This document shows, one piece after another, positions 43,409 through 52,825 of a DNA stretch of 64,000 nucleotides (its first letter is position 1; each line of letters begins with the position of its first letter). Made by a program: the position numbers and the translations under genes. This DNA comes from Saprospiraceae bacterium (GTDB taxonomy: Bacteria; Bacteroidota; Bacteroidia; Chitinophagales; Saprospiraceae). Under the pieces are notes generated by a model that ran no database searches, was not told the DNA's origin, and saw nothing but the letters and a program-made list of their open reading frames with translations. The stretch is from assembly GCA_016710585.1 (NCBI GenBank), contig JADJVN010000049.1, positions 1 to 64,000 on the forward strand, read 5' to 3'.

Positions 43409-45463
43409 TTAAATTTTATTTTCTGAAATTCCAATTATAAATGCATAGTTCATTGCTATTTCACGGTAAACTTTGAATCTTCCTGTTTCTCCACTATGCC
43501 CAGTTTCCATATTACAATGTAAAAGTAAAATGTTTCGATCGGTTTTTAGATCTCTCAGCTTAGCGACCCATTTCGCTGGTTCCCAATATTGAACTTGTGA
43601 ATCATGAAGTCCAGTAGTAACCAAAATATTAGGATAAGTCTGCGCCTTGACTTGATCATAAGGTGAATAATTCAGCATATAATTAAAATATGTGGGATCA
43701 TTTGGATTTCCCCATTCATCATATTCACCAGTAGTTAGAGGAATAGTATCATCGAGCATTGTTGTCACTACATCAACAAATGGAACTGCAGCAATTACCG
43801 CTTTCCACAATTCAGGCCGTTGATTTATAACAGCTCCAATGAGTAAGCCCCCAGCACTTCCACCCATTGCATATAATTGATTTGGTGTGGTAAATTTTAA
43901 ATTTATTAAGTGCTCTGCACAAACTATGAAATCTGAGAAGGTATTCTGTTTTTTTAATAATTTTCCATTATTGTACCATTCTCTTCCCAGTTCTTCGCCA
44001 CCACGAATATGCGCAATCGCATAAATAAACCCTCTATCCAATAGTGAAATCCTAGCGATACTAAAACTTGGTTCAATTGAAATTCCATAAGATCCATAGC
44101 CATACAATAAGAGATTTTGAGTTAGCTCTGAAGAATGTAAAGACTTATTATATATTAATGAAATAGGGATTTTTGTTCCATCGCTAGAAGTTGCAAATAG
44201 CCTTTCTGTATGATATTGACTAGCATCATACCCTCCAACTATTTCTAATGTCTTTTTTACTTCAAGTGATTTAGAATAGACATCATAATCATAAACAGTC
44301 GCTGGTGTCTTGAGTGAGCTAAAATTAAGACGCAAACAAGTTGAGTTGTAATCTGGATTGGCACCAATCCCAACTTGATATCCTGCTTCTCCTTCAAAGT
44401 CAATATAATGGAAACTGTTATTGTAGAAATTGATTTTTACTTTACTTAATCCATCTACGCGTTCTTGGATACACATATATTTTTGAAAGCAATGGATGTT
44501 TTCAGTATAGATATTTGGTTCATATTTTATATAATTTTCCCAATATTGTAATTCTGTTTTGTGAAGTTCACATTTCATGATTTGAAAATTTGTTGCCTCA
44601 TGATTGGTATGAATGAACCATAGATCGTCATGATGGTCAATGTCATATTCTAGACCACGAATTCTTTTTTGAAAGACCTTGAATTCTGCATCTGGCTCGT
44701 CGCTTGAAATATATCTGTGTTCTGACGTTAATGTAGAACTCGAAGATATGATAATAAAATCTTCTGAATTTGATTTTGAAATGCTGACATAAAAAGTTTC
44801 ATCTTCTTCATGATAAACTTCTTTGTCCTTCGATTCACCTAGTTTGTGTTTGAAAATTTTATATTCACGTAAACTTTTGTTTTTTATTGTATAAAACAGG
44901 GATTCACTATCTCTTGTCCACACAACATTACCATCAGTATTATGAATTTCATCTTTTAAAAAATTCATCGTTCTTAAGTCTAAAAATCTTAAAGTATATT
45001 GCCTTCTTCCTTTTAGATCTTCAGAAAAGCAAAGCAGATTATTATCTGGGCTTATTTTTATACTGTTGAGATGATAATAGCTATGATTTGTGGCAAGTTT
45101 GTTTACGTCGATAAGCAATTCAGATATAGCATTAAGATTTGATTTTCTTCGCTCATGAAGTGGATGTTCATGACCTTGCTCATATCTGGTAATGTACCAA
45201 TAGCCATTATAGTAAAACGGAACCTGTGAATCATCTTTTTTTATTCTCCCTGTGATTTCTTCAAAGAGTTGATTTTGAAGTGATTCAACTGTCCTTAATT
45301 TTTCTTTTGTATAGTTATTTTCCTCATTTAAATATGAGATGACTTCTTTGTTATCACGATCATTTAGCCAATAATATGGATCTACTCTTTGAATTCCATG
45401 GTTTTCAAATACTAGAGGGGCTTTTTTGGCAATTGGCTCTTTAATATACATTTTCGTTTTCAT
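43409..45463 (-). CDS. S9 family prolyl oligopeptidase (oligopeptidase B-like)
   Basis: A protein of about 684 residues from ATG 45463. The N-terminal part (HGIQRVDPYYWLNDRDNKEV) is the family hallmark and the propeller follows. The catalytic domain has GYGSYGISIEPSF, HIRGGEELGREWYNNGK, and Ser about residue 536 in YAMGGSAGGLLIG. The Asp lies in VTTGLHDSQV and the His near HCNMETGHSGETGRF. There is no signal peptide, so it is probably cytoplasmic. The pattern fits oligopeptidase B (PtrB), which cleaves after basic residues. Confidence 0.93.
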   Translation of the reverse strand: MKTKMYIKEPIAKKAPLVFENHGIQRVDPYYWLNDRDNKEVISYLNEENNYTKEKLRTVESLQNQLFEEITGRIKKDDSQVPFYYNGYWYITRYEQGHEHPLHERRKSNLNAISELLIDVNKLATNHSYYHLNSIKISPDNNLLCFSEDLKGRRQYTLRFLDLRTMNFLKDEIHNTDGNVVWTRDSESLFYTIKNKSLREYKIFKHKLGESKDKEVYHEEDETFYVSISKSNSEDFIIISSSSTLTSEHRYISSDEPDAEFKVFQKRIRGLEYDIDHHDDLWFIHTNHEATNFQIMKCELHKTELQYWENYIKYEPNIYTENIHCFQKYMCIQERVDGLSKVKINFYNNSFHYIDFEGEAGYQVGIGANPDYNSTCLRLNFSSLKTPATVYDYDVYSKSLEVKKTLEIVGGYDASQYHTERLFATSSDGTKIPISLIYNKSLHSSELTQNLLLYGYGSYGISIEPSFSIARISLLDRGFIYAIAHIRGGEELGREWYNNGKLLKKQNTFSDFIVCAEHLINLKFTTPNQLYAMGGSAGGLLIGAVINQRPELWKAVIAAVPFVDVVTTMLDDTIPLTTGEYDEWGNPNDPTYFNYMLNYSPYDQVKAQTYPNILVTTGLHDSQVQYWEPAKWVAKLRDLKTDRNILLLHCNMETGHSGETGRFKVYREIAMNYAFIIGISENKI

Positions 45464-45657
45464 TAAATTACTGCTCAAACAAAAAATCTCGTTGCTAAGT
45501 TCATGATATTGATAAGTATAGTAGGTAAAATCGTCTTGGTTACGCTTGTTCTAAAATAGAATCCTAATAACAACTAAAAATGATTAGTTAAAAATAATAA
45601 TCCGAACTATATATAATAACTATATTTTTGAACGTTTTAATAAAACAAAACGAAGCT

Positions 45658-45888
45658 ATGTTCAGAAAAAATGAATTGAGCATAATATTATTTTTTGCTC
45701 TTGTGATATCCTTATTAGTGATCAAAATACCAGAAATTAATTTTGACCTTGCATTATTAATTATGGAATTCTTAGGACACACACTATTTCTTTTTTTAGT
45801 GTTTTCTGCCTTGTATATTATGATACAATTGTTGAAGATTCAAGCAAGACCAAAGAAAAAATTGAAGAGTAATGATTTAATAAATTAA
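45658..45888 (+). CDS. Small two-helix membrane protein, unknown
   Basis: A 76-residue frame from ATG 45658 with two hydrophobic segments (IILFFALVISLLVI and LALLIMEFLGHTLFLFLVFSAL then YIMI) and a basic tail (QARPKKKLKSN). A TTG 30 bases earlier would add ten polar residues. The end overlaps the WlbB-like gene by 4 bases in the opposite direction. No family is recognised. It is probably real but short. Confidence 0.5.
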   Translation: MFRKNELSIILFFALVISLLVIKIPEINFDLALLIMEFLGHTLFLFLVFSALYIMIQLLKIQARPKKKLKSNDLIN

Positions 45889-46463
45889 GTATTTTCTATT
45901 TTGTAAAGTTCTCCATATTCTAATTGATATTTTTCACCAGATTCTGGACAAAGAGCAAATCCATTTATATCTAATTCCAATGTTTGTCCAAATTCACTAA
46001 CCCAGCCAATTTGCTTAGAAGGATTCCCTACCATTAAAGCAAAATTTTTTACATCTTTAGTCACTACTGCTCCAGCGCCAATCATTGCATAAGAACCTAT
46101 TGTAATGCCACAAATAATTGTTGCATTGGCTCCAATTGAAGCGCCTTTTTTTACGGTAGTGTTTATGTACTGATCTCTTCGATTAATCTCACTTCTTGGA
46201 TTTAAAATATTGGTAAATACCATGCTTGGACCTAAAAAAACATCATCTTCACAATTTACTCCAGTGTACAATGAAACATTGTTTTGTACTTTTACATTAT
46301 TTCCTAAAAGTACCTGAGAAGCAATAAATACGTTTTGGCCAATATTGCAGTTTTGTCCTAAAATTGCACCACTCATTATATGCGAGAAATGCCAGATTTT
46401 ACAATTTTCACCAATAGAAGCTCCGTCATCAATAATTGCAGAGTCATGTTTGAAATAGTTCAT
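45885..46463 (-). CDS. WlbB/WbpD-like left-handed beta-helix N-acetyltransferase
   Basis: A 192-residue hexapeptide-repeat protein: IIDDGASIGENCKIWHFSHI, GQNCNIGQNVFIAS, GNNVKVQNNVSLYTGVNCED, KKGASIGANATIICGITIGS and YAMIGAGAVVTKDV. A C-terminal extension follows. It matches WbpD/WlbB, which acetylates the 3-amino group of UDP-GlcNAc(3N)A in 2,3-diacetamido-uronic acid synthesis. It lies 2 bases after the WlbA-like oxidoreductase, which makes its precursor. The aminotransferase (WbpE/WlbC) is not in the window. Confidence 0.87.
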   Translation of the reverse strand: MNYFKHDSAIIDDGASIGENCKIWHFSHIMSGAILGQNCNIGQNVFIASQVLLGNNVKVQNNVSLYTGVNCEDDVFLGPSMVFTNILNPRSEINRRDQYINTTVKKGASIGANATIICGITIGSYAMIGAGAVVTKDVKNFALMVGNPSKQIGWVSEFGQTLELDINGFALCPESGEKYQLEYGELYKIENT

Positions 46464-46465
46464 AA

Positions 46466-47398
46466 TTATTTTTTACTAAAAGGATGCTTATCATTTGATG
46501 TTGAAATTTTTTCATTCTTTAATTTATAAACAAGCTCGATGGAAGGTCTAGATTCGCTAATTCTATTTCCTCCATTTAAGAATATTTCTCGATACACTTC
46601 AGTATGCAAGTTTTTAAATCCTTGGCTAAATTCTAACTCTTTATTGTCAATAGTAATAGATCTATATGTGCTATTGTTTTGTTCTATTACATTTTTGGGT
46701 AAATCTGACTTGTCTATTGATAAGAACCATTTTACATTTGCACTAGCTAATTCTAGATAACCAGATGCTTTTGTATCAGAGTATTCATAAACTTCGAAAT
46801 GTTTAACAGGCCCATATATCCATAATAGCATATCAAAGAAATGAATACCAATGTTTACTAAAATTCCACCAGATTTTTCAATATTTCCTTTCCAAGAGTG
46901 TTGATACCATTTACCTCTGGCACTAATATAGCTCAGTGTGATATCTTTTTTTGTTTTTGAAAGTTGCTGCTCTCGCTTAAGTTTAAGAATCTCTGGGTGT
47001 AATCTTAGTTGAAGCACTGTAAAAATTGAAAGTTTTGACGTTTCTTCAAGCTTCTCAAGCAGGTCTAAATTCCAAGGATTAATTACTAATGGCTTTTCAC
47101 AAATAACATTAGCTTCTGAGTTTAAAGCAAGTCTAATATGCGAATCATGTAAATAATTTGGGGAGCAAATACTAAAGAAATCTATTTTATTTGAAGTGTT
47201 TTGGAACTGTGCCTTTGCAATGTGTCTTTCAAAGCGTGCATGGTCGGAAAAATATTCACAATTCGGAAAATATTCATCAAGTATTCCGACAGAATCGTGT
47301 GGATCTAATGCAGCTAAAAGTTCATTTCCTGTTTCTTTTATTGCTCTTAAATGTTTTTCAGCAATATAACCTATTCCTATGAGAGCAAAATTTTTCAC
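46466..47398 (-). CDS. WlbA/WbpB-like UDP-GlcNAc-uronate 3-dehydrogenase (Gfo/Idh/MocA)
   Basis: A 310-residue NAD-dependent sugar oxidoreductase. The Rossmann site is NFALIGIGYIAEKHLRAI. ICSPNYLHDSHIRLALNSEA then NVICEKPLV contains the catalytic EKP motif. LRLHPEILKLK and SGGILVNIGIHFFDMLLWIYG are typical of WlbA/WbpB enzymes, which oxidise C3 of UDP-GlcNAcA in surface-glycan synthesis. The start is GTG at 47398. It is followed by the WlbB-like acetyltransferase. Confidence 0.88.
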   Translation of the reverse strand: MKNFALIGIGYIAEKHLRAIKETGNELLAALDPHDSVGILDEYFPNCEYFSDHARFERHIAKAQFQNTSNKIDFFSICSPNYLHDSHIRLALNSEANVICEKPLVINPWNLDLLEKLEETSKLSIFTVLQLRLHPEILKLKREQQLSKTKKDITLSYISARGKWYQHSWKGNIEKSGGILVNIGIHFFDMLLWIYGPVKHFEVYEYSDTKASGYLELASANVKWFLSIDKSDLPKNVIEQNNSTYRSITIDNKELEFSQGFKNLHTEVYREIFLNGGNRISESRPSIELVYKLKNEKISTSNDKHPFSKK

Positions 47399-47455
47399 TA
47401 GTATGTTAACTGAATTTTCTTTAATTTATTTTAATTAAAAAGAATTTCAGGCTTT

Positions 47456-48512
47456 TTAATTCCTAGTTTTTCCTGGTGCTTGCTTCTTTGTAGAATTTAA
47501 ATTGATGATTTCTGCATCTTGGTAATTTATTCCACTGAGCTGGCTCAGATCCTTTTCAGCAAGAATAGCAGGGTAGTAATCCCAGTATCCACTGACTAAT
47601 ATGTTATTTAAAGCGATTTTAGCTTTTTCAATTTGGTTGTTATTTAAGTTTTTAACTGCTACAGCATAAGTTTTGACTACCCAATCTTCTGCTTCATTGT
47701 GATGGTTTGGTATTGAATTAATATCAACTAACTCTGATTCGCTAATTTCTCCTTTCCAGAATAAAAGAGATTGCAAATAGGCTTTAGCTGGTGCCAATAC
47801 AGGTTTGGTTTTTTCAATGCCTTTGATGATTTCAGCTGCTTCTGCTTTTTTACTATGTCTAGAATAACATTGATACTGATAATAATATGCTTTGGTATAT
47901 AAATCTGGATTAGAACAGAAATCATTTAGAAGTTCATACATTTTTTCAGAATTATCCATATCATTTTTGCATTGCATTGCTAAGGCTAAGGTGAGATAGT
48001 TTTTGTAACCGATTGTTGCATTAAATATGGAATCATTGCCAGTTTGCTTTACAAGACCCATATACATATTTTTTGATTCAAGTGCTTTACCTGCATCCCA
48101 ACAATCATCAATAGCTGATTGCATTTGTCTCCCTTTTAAGTATGACTCAGCTCTTAGTACAAGTAAATCGGGCTGATTTGGTGAAAGTTGAAGACCTTTA
48201 TCACATATTTTAATTGCATTCTCTACTCGTCCGGACTTAAGGAGAAAGTTAGCATATATAATATGAGCCTCAATTGATTTTGTGTTTTGAAGATAATGAG
48301 TTCTTTCCGTATTTCCTTGTGCTTCTTGAGATACTAAAAATTCTGGAGAATCATTCCAAGGCTTTAGTAAACGTCCGTCTATGCTTACTGCTAGATTTGG
48401 CAGCATCAATTATTTCTTCTTTAGGAGCTTCTTTAACATTGGGTTTACAGTTGGAAATACTTAATAATATTAAGACAATAGAAATATGGTAGAAAAACTT
48501 TGAATTAGTCAT
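47456..48512 (-). pseudogene. TPR-repeat lipoprotein, frameshifted near the N-terminus
   Basis: ATG 48512 opens a lipoprotein signal (MTNSKFFYHISIVLILLSIS then NCKP, Cys about residue 22). That frame stops soon after KSSSKHRRTFTKALE. The +1 frame continues IDGRLLKPWNDSPEFLV and then a TPR domain (EAHIIYANFLLKSGRVENAI, QPDLLVLRAESYLKGR) to TAA at 47456. Removing one A near 48386 gives AKSSSIDGRLLKPW, so a single inserted base explains the break. About 350 residues are expected in the mature frame. The function is unknown; TPRs mediate protein contacts at the envelope. Confidence 0.65.
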
Positions 48513-48600
48513 AATTATAGTTTAAATCACAAATTTGATTTAATTTTAAGTTAGATTTGTACTTTGTAAACAAATTAACAAATTCTTTAATTCATTAAAA

Positions 48601-49293
48601 TTGCTCCAGAAAAAGCATAGAGTGGTAAAGAGTGGAATTTATGCTTCCCTTTTAATCTTCTTTTGTTGTTTATTATCATGTGTAAAACAAGAGAATCATG
48701 TAATAAGCGAATGCGATAAAAGCACTATTTATGAGAATTTTAAATTTTCAGATCAATCCTTTTTATGGATAAAAAATACTATTGGTGATACATTGCATTT
48801 TGAAAATGAAGATAAGCAGCTAAAGAGTATTGTATTAAAAGAAATAATTAATTCTTTAGGGCAGAAAAATGTTCTGTTAAGGCAATGTAAGCAAGATACT
48901 CATAAGCTGAAAGAAACAATCTATTATTCAAATTTCAAGGACTATGTATTTGAAGATATTAATGGATTATTTCGCATTGTTTTGAGATTGCAGCCATTGA
49001 TTGATGATACAGATGAAACGAGTTTGAAAGTGGCAGATCTATTATCCTTTCATATTAAATTTTCAATTAATGAATTTGATCAAAGATTAATGGAAATAAT
49101 AACATGGCAAAGAGACTATCCTTTTAATTTAAATAGTCCTTTACAATTTGCTCAAATTGATTTATTGACTAAAGTGTTTTATCAAGTATATTTGAATACC
49201 AATGATAAAGAATCAAATCAAATTTATTATAGTCGATCACATGGTTTTGTTGGATTGAAATTTATAGATGAGAAATTGTTTGTAAAAATCTAA
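48601..49293 (+). CDS. Hypothetical lipoprotein
   Basis: A 230-residue frame with a signal peptide and lipobox (IFFCCLLSC). The start may be TTG 48601 or GTG 48622; no ATG is available before the signal. The mature part is alpha/beta-like, with no recognised domain. HGFVGLKFIDEKLFVKI at the end suggests a small globular domain. It is divergent from the TPR lipoprotein. Confidence 0.6.
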   Translation: MLQKKHRVVKSGIYASLLIFFCCLLSCVKQENHVISECDKSTIYENFKFSDQSFLWIKNTIGDTLHFENEDKQLKSIVLKEIINSLGQKNVLLRQCKQDTHKLKETIYYSNFKDYVFEDINGLFRIVLRLQPLIDDTDETSLKVADLLSFHIKFSINEFDQRLMEIITWQRDYPFNLNSPLQFAQIDLLTKVFYQVYLNTNDKESNQIYYSRSHGFVGLKFIDEKLFVKI

Positions 49294-49306
49294 CTTGACA
49301 GTATGA

Positions 49307-50344
49307 TTAAAAATGATTCCAGCCTTGCGCTGTGATTGGATGTAATTTACCAGAATTGGATCTTAGTTTTACACCTAAATTTGGATCTACAATTTCTCCA
49401 ATATGGTAAAAACCAGGAAGGAATCTGAGTTTTTCAGAATCCGTATCATTTGCAGTAAACAATAGCTCATAATCTTCACCGCCGTTAAGTGCGGCTGTGA
49501 TTGGATCTAAATTAAATTTTATTGCTAATAATTGAGCCTCAGTATTGATTGGCACATTTTCTTCAAAAATGAGCGCTCCTTGATTCGATTGTTCGCAAAT
49601 ATGAAGCAAGTCTGATGACAAGCCATCACTCAAATCTATCATTGATGTAGGGATGATATCACTTTGAGCAAATTGGAATATAGCAGTTCTAGCTGCTTCG
49701 GGTTTTAAAAATTTGCCAACACAAAATTTTTGATCTTCCAAGTCAATAGGGATTTTTGGATTTTCTAAAAAAATGAGCTTTTCTCTTTCTAATAATTGCA
49801 AACCTAAATAAGCAGCTCCTATTTCTCCCGTAACAAAAATTTGATCTCCTGAATTTGCACCAGATCTATATACTATTTTCTCTTTAATTTGACGACCAAT
49901 AGCAGTGACTGAAATCACAAGTCCTTTAGGTGAGGATGTCGTGTCTCCACCAACTAAATCTACCTTATAAAAGTCACATGCAGTTCGGATGCCTTCATAA
50001 ATTTCTTCTATTGCTTCCACTGAAAATCGATTTGACACAGCAATGGATACAGTCACTTGAGTTGGAATTGCATTCATTGCATAAATATCGCTTAAATTTA
50101 CAATGATGCTTTTATATCCTAGGTGTTTTAAAGGGGTGTATGTGAGATCAAAGTGTATTCCCTCAATTAATAAATCTGTGCTGATCAAGGTACAAGCATT
50201 TGCCGCATCGATTACAGCAGCGTCATCTCCGATTCCTTTTATAGTCGAATTTTGAAGTTTTGCAAACTCAGAAGTTAAGAGTTTAATTAATTTAAATTCT
50301 CCTAATTCACTAATTTCTGTACGTTTAAAACTCTCTTCTTGCAT
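49307..50344 (-). CDS. thiL: Thiamine-monophosphate kinase
   Basis: A 345-residue PurM-like ATP-dependent enzyme that converts TMP to thiamine diphosphate. Motifs are GIGDDAAVIDAANACTLIST, LIEGIHFDLTYTPLKHLGYK, VNLSDIYAMNAIPTQVTVSI, DLVGGDTTSSPKGLVISVTA, MIDLSDGLSSDLLHICEQS and LNGGEDYELLFTA. Length and motif order are normal. A -7 box lies 24 bases upstream of the ATG. Confidence 0.95.
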   Translation of the reverse strand: MQEESFKRTEISELGEFKLIKLLTSEFAKLQNSTIKGIGDDAAVIDAANACTLISTDLLIEGIHFDLTYTPLKHLGYKSIIVNLSDIYAMNAIPTQVTVSIAVSNRFSVEAIEEIYEGIRTACDFYKVDLVGGDTTSSPKGLVISVTAIGRQIKEKIVYRSGANSGDQIFVTGEIGAAYLGLQLLEREKLIFLENPKIPIDLEDQKFCVGKFLKPEAARTAIFQFAQSDIIPTSMIDLSDGLSSDLLHICEQSNQGALIFEENVPINTEAQLLAIKFNLDPITAALNGGEDYELLFTANDTDSEKLRFLPGFYHIGEIVDPNLGVKLRSNSGKLHPITAQGWNHF

Positions 50345-50367
50345 GATATATACTATACTATAAAATG

Positions 50368-50375
50368 CAAAGATA
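50368..50375 (-). promoter_or_regulatory. -7 promoter element of thiL
   Basis: TATCTTTG on the minus strand, an exact consensus match, 24 bases before the start. Confidence 0.5.
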
Positions 50376-50391
50376 GAATTTTGTTTTTATA

Positions 50392-51246
50392 TTATTGTTT
50401 TGGGCTAGTAGAGCCAGTTCTATATTTTTGTATAGATTCTATTATTTTCTCTTTTCTATTATCAGGATCTGGATGTGAAGAGGAGAATTCATCTCTGCTT
50501 TGACCACCAGAAGCTTGCTTTAAAATCTTCATAACATCAATCATTTGCTCTGGTTGATAGCCAGCATCAATCATAAATCTGATGCCTAAATCATCAGACT
50601 GAAGCTCTTGGTCTCTGCCATATTTCAAACCAATCAACATTGCTACTTGCTGAGCCATTTGGGCTGCTCCATAATCTCCAAGTGCTACACCTGCGGCTCC
50701 TGCCAATCCTTGCAATAGTCCGTCTTTCTCCATTCTCTCTCCACTATGCCTTCCTATAACATGGCCGATCTCATGACCTAGGACTCCAGCTAATTGATCT
50801 TTATTTTTAAGTTGATCAAATAAAGCTCTAGTTATAAAAACTTGTCCACCTGGTAATGCAAATGCATTAACCGTCTGTGGATCTGCAAGTAGATGGAAGT
50901 CATAAGAATAAGGAGTTTTAGAAGCTACGCTTTTGTTTACAAGATTTTGCCCGACTTCTTTAACAATTGACTGCGACCTTTGATCAGGATCTAAACCACC
51001 ATATTCTTGAATCATTGCTGGAACAGATTGTAATCCCATGGCAATTTCTTGATCTGGTGTTAAACTGACATGCTGATATATACCAAGGTGTTCATTATAC
51101 GTTTTGGTGGTACAATATTTAAAATACGAGAAACCAGCAAATAATAAGCCTATGATGAGAGGTGCGCTTAATCGCATGAGTCCACCCCCTAAAGCAGAGG
51201 AATTATTGCCTTGTCCATATGGAGAATCGTTTCGTCTGAATACCAT
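50392..51246 (-). CDS. M48 family membrane zinc metalloprotease
   Basis: A 284-residue protein with one N-terminal membrane helix (LSAPLIIGLLFAGFSYF, about 27-43) and an M48 catalytic domain. LADPQTVNAFALPGGQVFIT then RALFDQLKN precedes the zinc motif LGHEIGHVIGRHSGER (HExxH, about residues 157-161). DQELQSDDLGIRFM supplies the third zinc ligand. These proteases (BepA/LoiP-like) act in periplasmic quality control. It is monocistronic. Confidence 0.92.
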   Translation of the reverse strand: MVFRRNDSPYGQGNNSSALGGGLMRLSAPLIIGLLFAGFSYFKYCTTKTYNEHLGIYQHVSLTPDQEIAMGLQSVPAMIQEYGGLDPDQRSQSIVKEVGQNLVNKSVASKTPYSYDFHLLADPQTVNAFALPGGQVFITRALFDQLKNKDQLAGVLGHEIGHVIGRHSGERMEKDGLLQGLAGAAGVALGDYGAAQMAQQVAMLIGLKYGRDQELQSDDLGIRFMIDAGYQPEQMIDVMKILKQASGGQSRDEFSSSHPDPDNRKEKIIESIQKYRTGSTSPKQ

Positions 51247-51372
51247 TTGTAAATTTTTTATACTAAATTAGTCACAATTTCGTTAAAAAGTTTCATATTA
51301 GAGCGATTTTTATCAAGCTATTACGAGAGAATTCAAAAAATTGTTATAAAATTACATTAAATTAATTTAAAT

Positions 51373-52059
51373 ATGAAAAATTTATCCTTGATTTCCTTTG
51401 CATTATACTGTGCAATATTATTATCCTCCTGTGGAAAAGATGCTGCAACACCAGATGGAGATCCTTCTCAAATTGCTTTTTTGAACACTTGTCAAGATTG
51501 CGGAAATGTTATCTTGACTATTGATACAGGATCAACGAAAGCTGCAAATTATCCCTATAATTCTGACGCTTATAAAACGATGAAATCATTAAATCAAACT
51601 GTAAAAATCACAGATCCAACCAAAGTGACAAAAATTTTAGAGAAATCTCTAAATATCGCAGATAGCGCAAACTTGACTTTTGCTTTGTTTAATACTAAGG
51701 CTGCTCCTGAATTATTGGTATTTGAGGATATATTACCTGTGACTATAGATACAAATAAGACTTATGTTAGATTAATAAATTTAATGTCTGATGGACAAAC
51801 CGTTTCAGTTAATGTGAATGGTGCAGCTGGTAATGTGATAAGCAACTTACCTGCTAAAATTCAAACTGGATTTACAGCTTTGGATCCTATTGCTGGTAGT
51901 AAGTTAGAGTATAAAGTTGGTACAAGTACTGTGATAAATAAAGTAAGTCATTCTTTTTTTCAAAAAGGCAAAATTTACACTGTATATTTTGTTGGAAGTA
52001 TAGCTCAACCCAATACTAGTATAGGCAAGTTAGGCAATGGCGTTTTTGTAAATCGCTAA
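51373..52059 (+). CDS. DUF4397-like lipoprotein
   Basis: A 228-residue protein with a lipobox (ILLSSC, Cys about residue 20). The C-terminal half, YVRLINLMSDGQTVSVNVNG to KIYTVYFVG, matches the DUF4397 beta-sandwich common in Bacteroidota surface lipoproteins. The N-terminal half (NTCQDCGNVILTIDTG) is a related repeat. The gene converges with the MlaF gene. The function is unknown. Confidence 0.75.
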   Translation: MKNLSLISFALYCAILLSSCGKDAATPDGDPSQIAFLNTCQDCGNVILTIDTGSTKAANYPYNSDAYKTMKSLNQTVKITDPTKVTKILEKSLNIADSANLTFALFNTKAAPELLVFEDILPVTIDTNKTYVRLINLMSDGQTVSVNVNGAAGNVISNLPAKIQTGFTALDPIAGSKLEYKVGTSTVINKVSHSFFQKGKIYTVYFVGSIAQPNTSIGKLGNGVFVNR

Positions 52060-52060
52060 A

Positions 52061-52825
52061 TTATTTGTTCTGAACGAGTCCACTTTTAAGTCGCTGGAGA
52101 AACGGGGAGGCAAAGATGAAGCTATGAAGTATTTCATTATTGGATGCTAATACTTGATCTTTGTTTCCTATCCAGGCAAGTTTTCCTTCATGAATCAAAG
52201 TAATACTATCTCCTATTTCCATTACACTATTCATATCATGTGTGTTGATAACTGTTACAATATCATTTTCTTTGGTGATGTCATGAATTAAAGCATCAAT
52301 GACAATGGATGTTTTTGGGTCGAGACCGGAGTTTGGTTCATCACAAAATAGATAAGAAGGATTTAACACTAAAGCACGAGCTATACCGACTCTCTTTTGC
52401 ATACCACCAGATAACTCTGAAGGAAATTTTTTATTATTCCCAGTCAAACTTACTCGTTCTAGACAATAATCAACCCTTGTCAATTTTTCTTTAGGAGTCA
52501 TCTTAGAGAACATATCTAATGGGAATCGGATATTTTCTTCTACATTCATAAAATCAAATAGGGCAGAGCCTTGGAATAGCATCCCAATCTTCATTCGAAG
52601 TTCACGCATTTGAGATTTTTCAAGGTCATAAAAATCAATATCATCGTAAAATACTTTCCCTGAAGTGGGCGTGATTAATCCAATTAAAATTTTTAATAAT
52701 ACCGTCTTTCCAGCCCCTGAACGACCGATGATCAAGTTGGTTTTACCTCTTTCAAACTCACAAGTAACATCTTTTAATACTTGCTGTTCACCAAAATTTT
52801 TTATGATATTTTGTGCTCTGATCAT
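52061..52825 (-). CDS. ABC transporter ATPase of the Mla/MCE type
   Basis: A 254-residue MlaF-like ATPase. Walker A is GRSGAGKT, the Q-loop is MLFQGSALFDFM, the signature is ELSGGMQKR, Walker B is YLFCDEPNSGLDP, and the H-loop is TVINTHDMNS. With MlaE it powers phospholipid transport between membranes. Its start overlaps the MlaE stop by four bases. The MCE substrate-binding protein (MlaD) is not found in the window. Confidence 0.92.
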   Translation of the reverse strand: MIRAQNIIKNFGEQQVLKDVTCEFERGKTNLIIGRSGAGKTVLLKILIGLITPTSGKVFYDDIDFYDLEKSQMRELRMKIGMLFQGSALFDFMNVEENIRFPLDMFSKMTPKEKLTRVDYCLERVSLTGNNKKFPSELSGGMQKRVGIARALVLNPSYLFCDEPNSGLDPKTSIVIDALIHDITKENDIVTVINTHDMNSVMEIGDSITLIHEGKLAWIGNKDQVLASNNEILHSFIFASPFLQRLKSGLVQNK

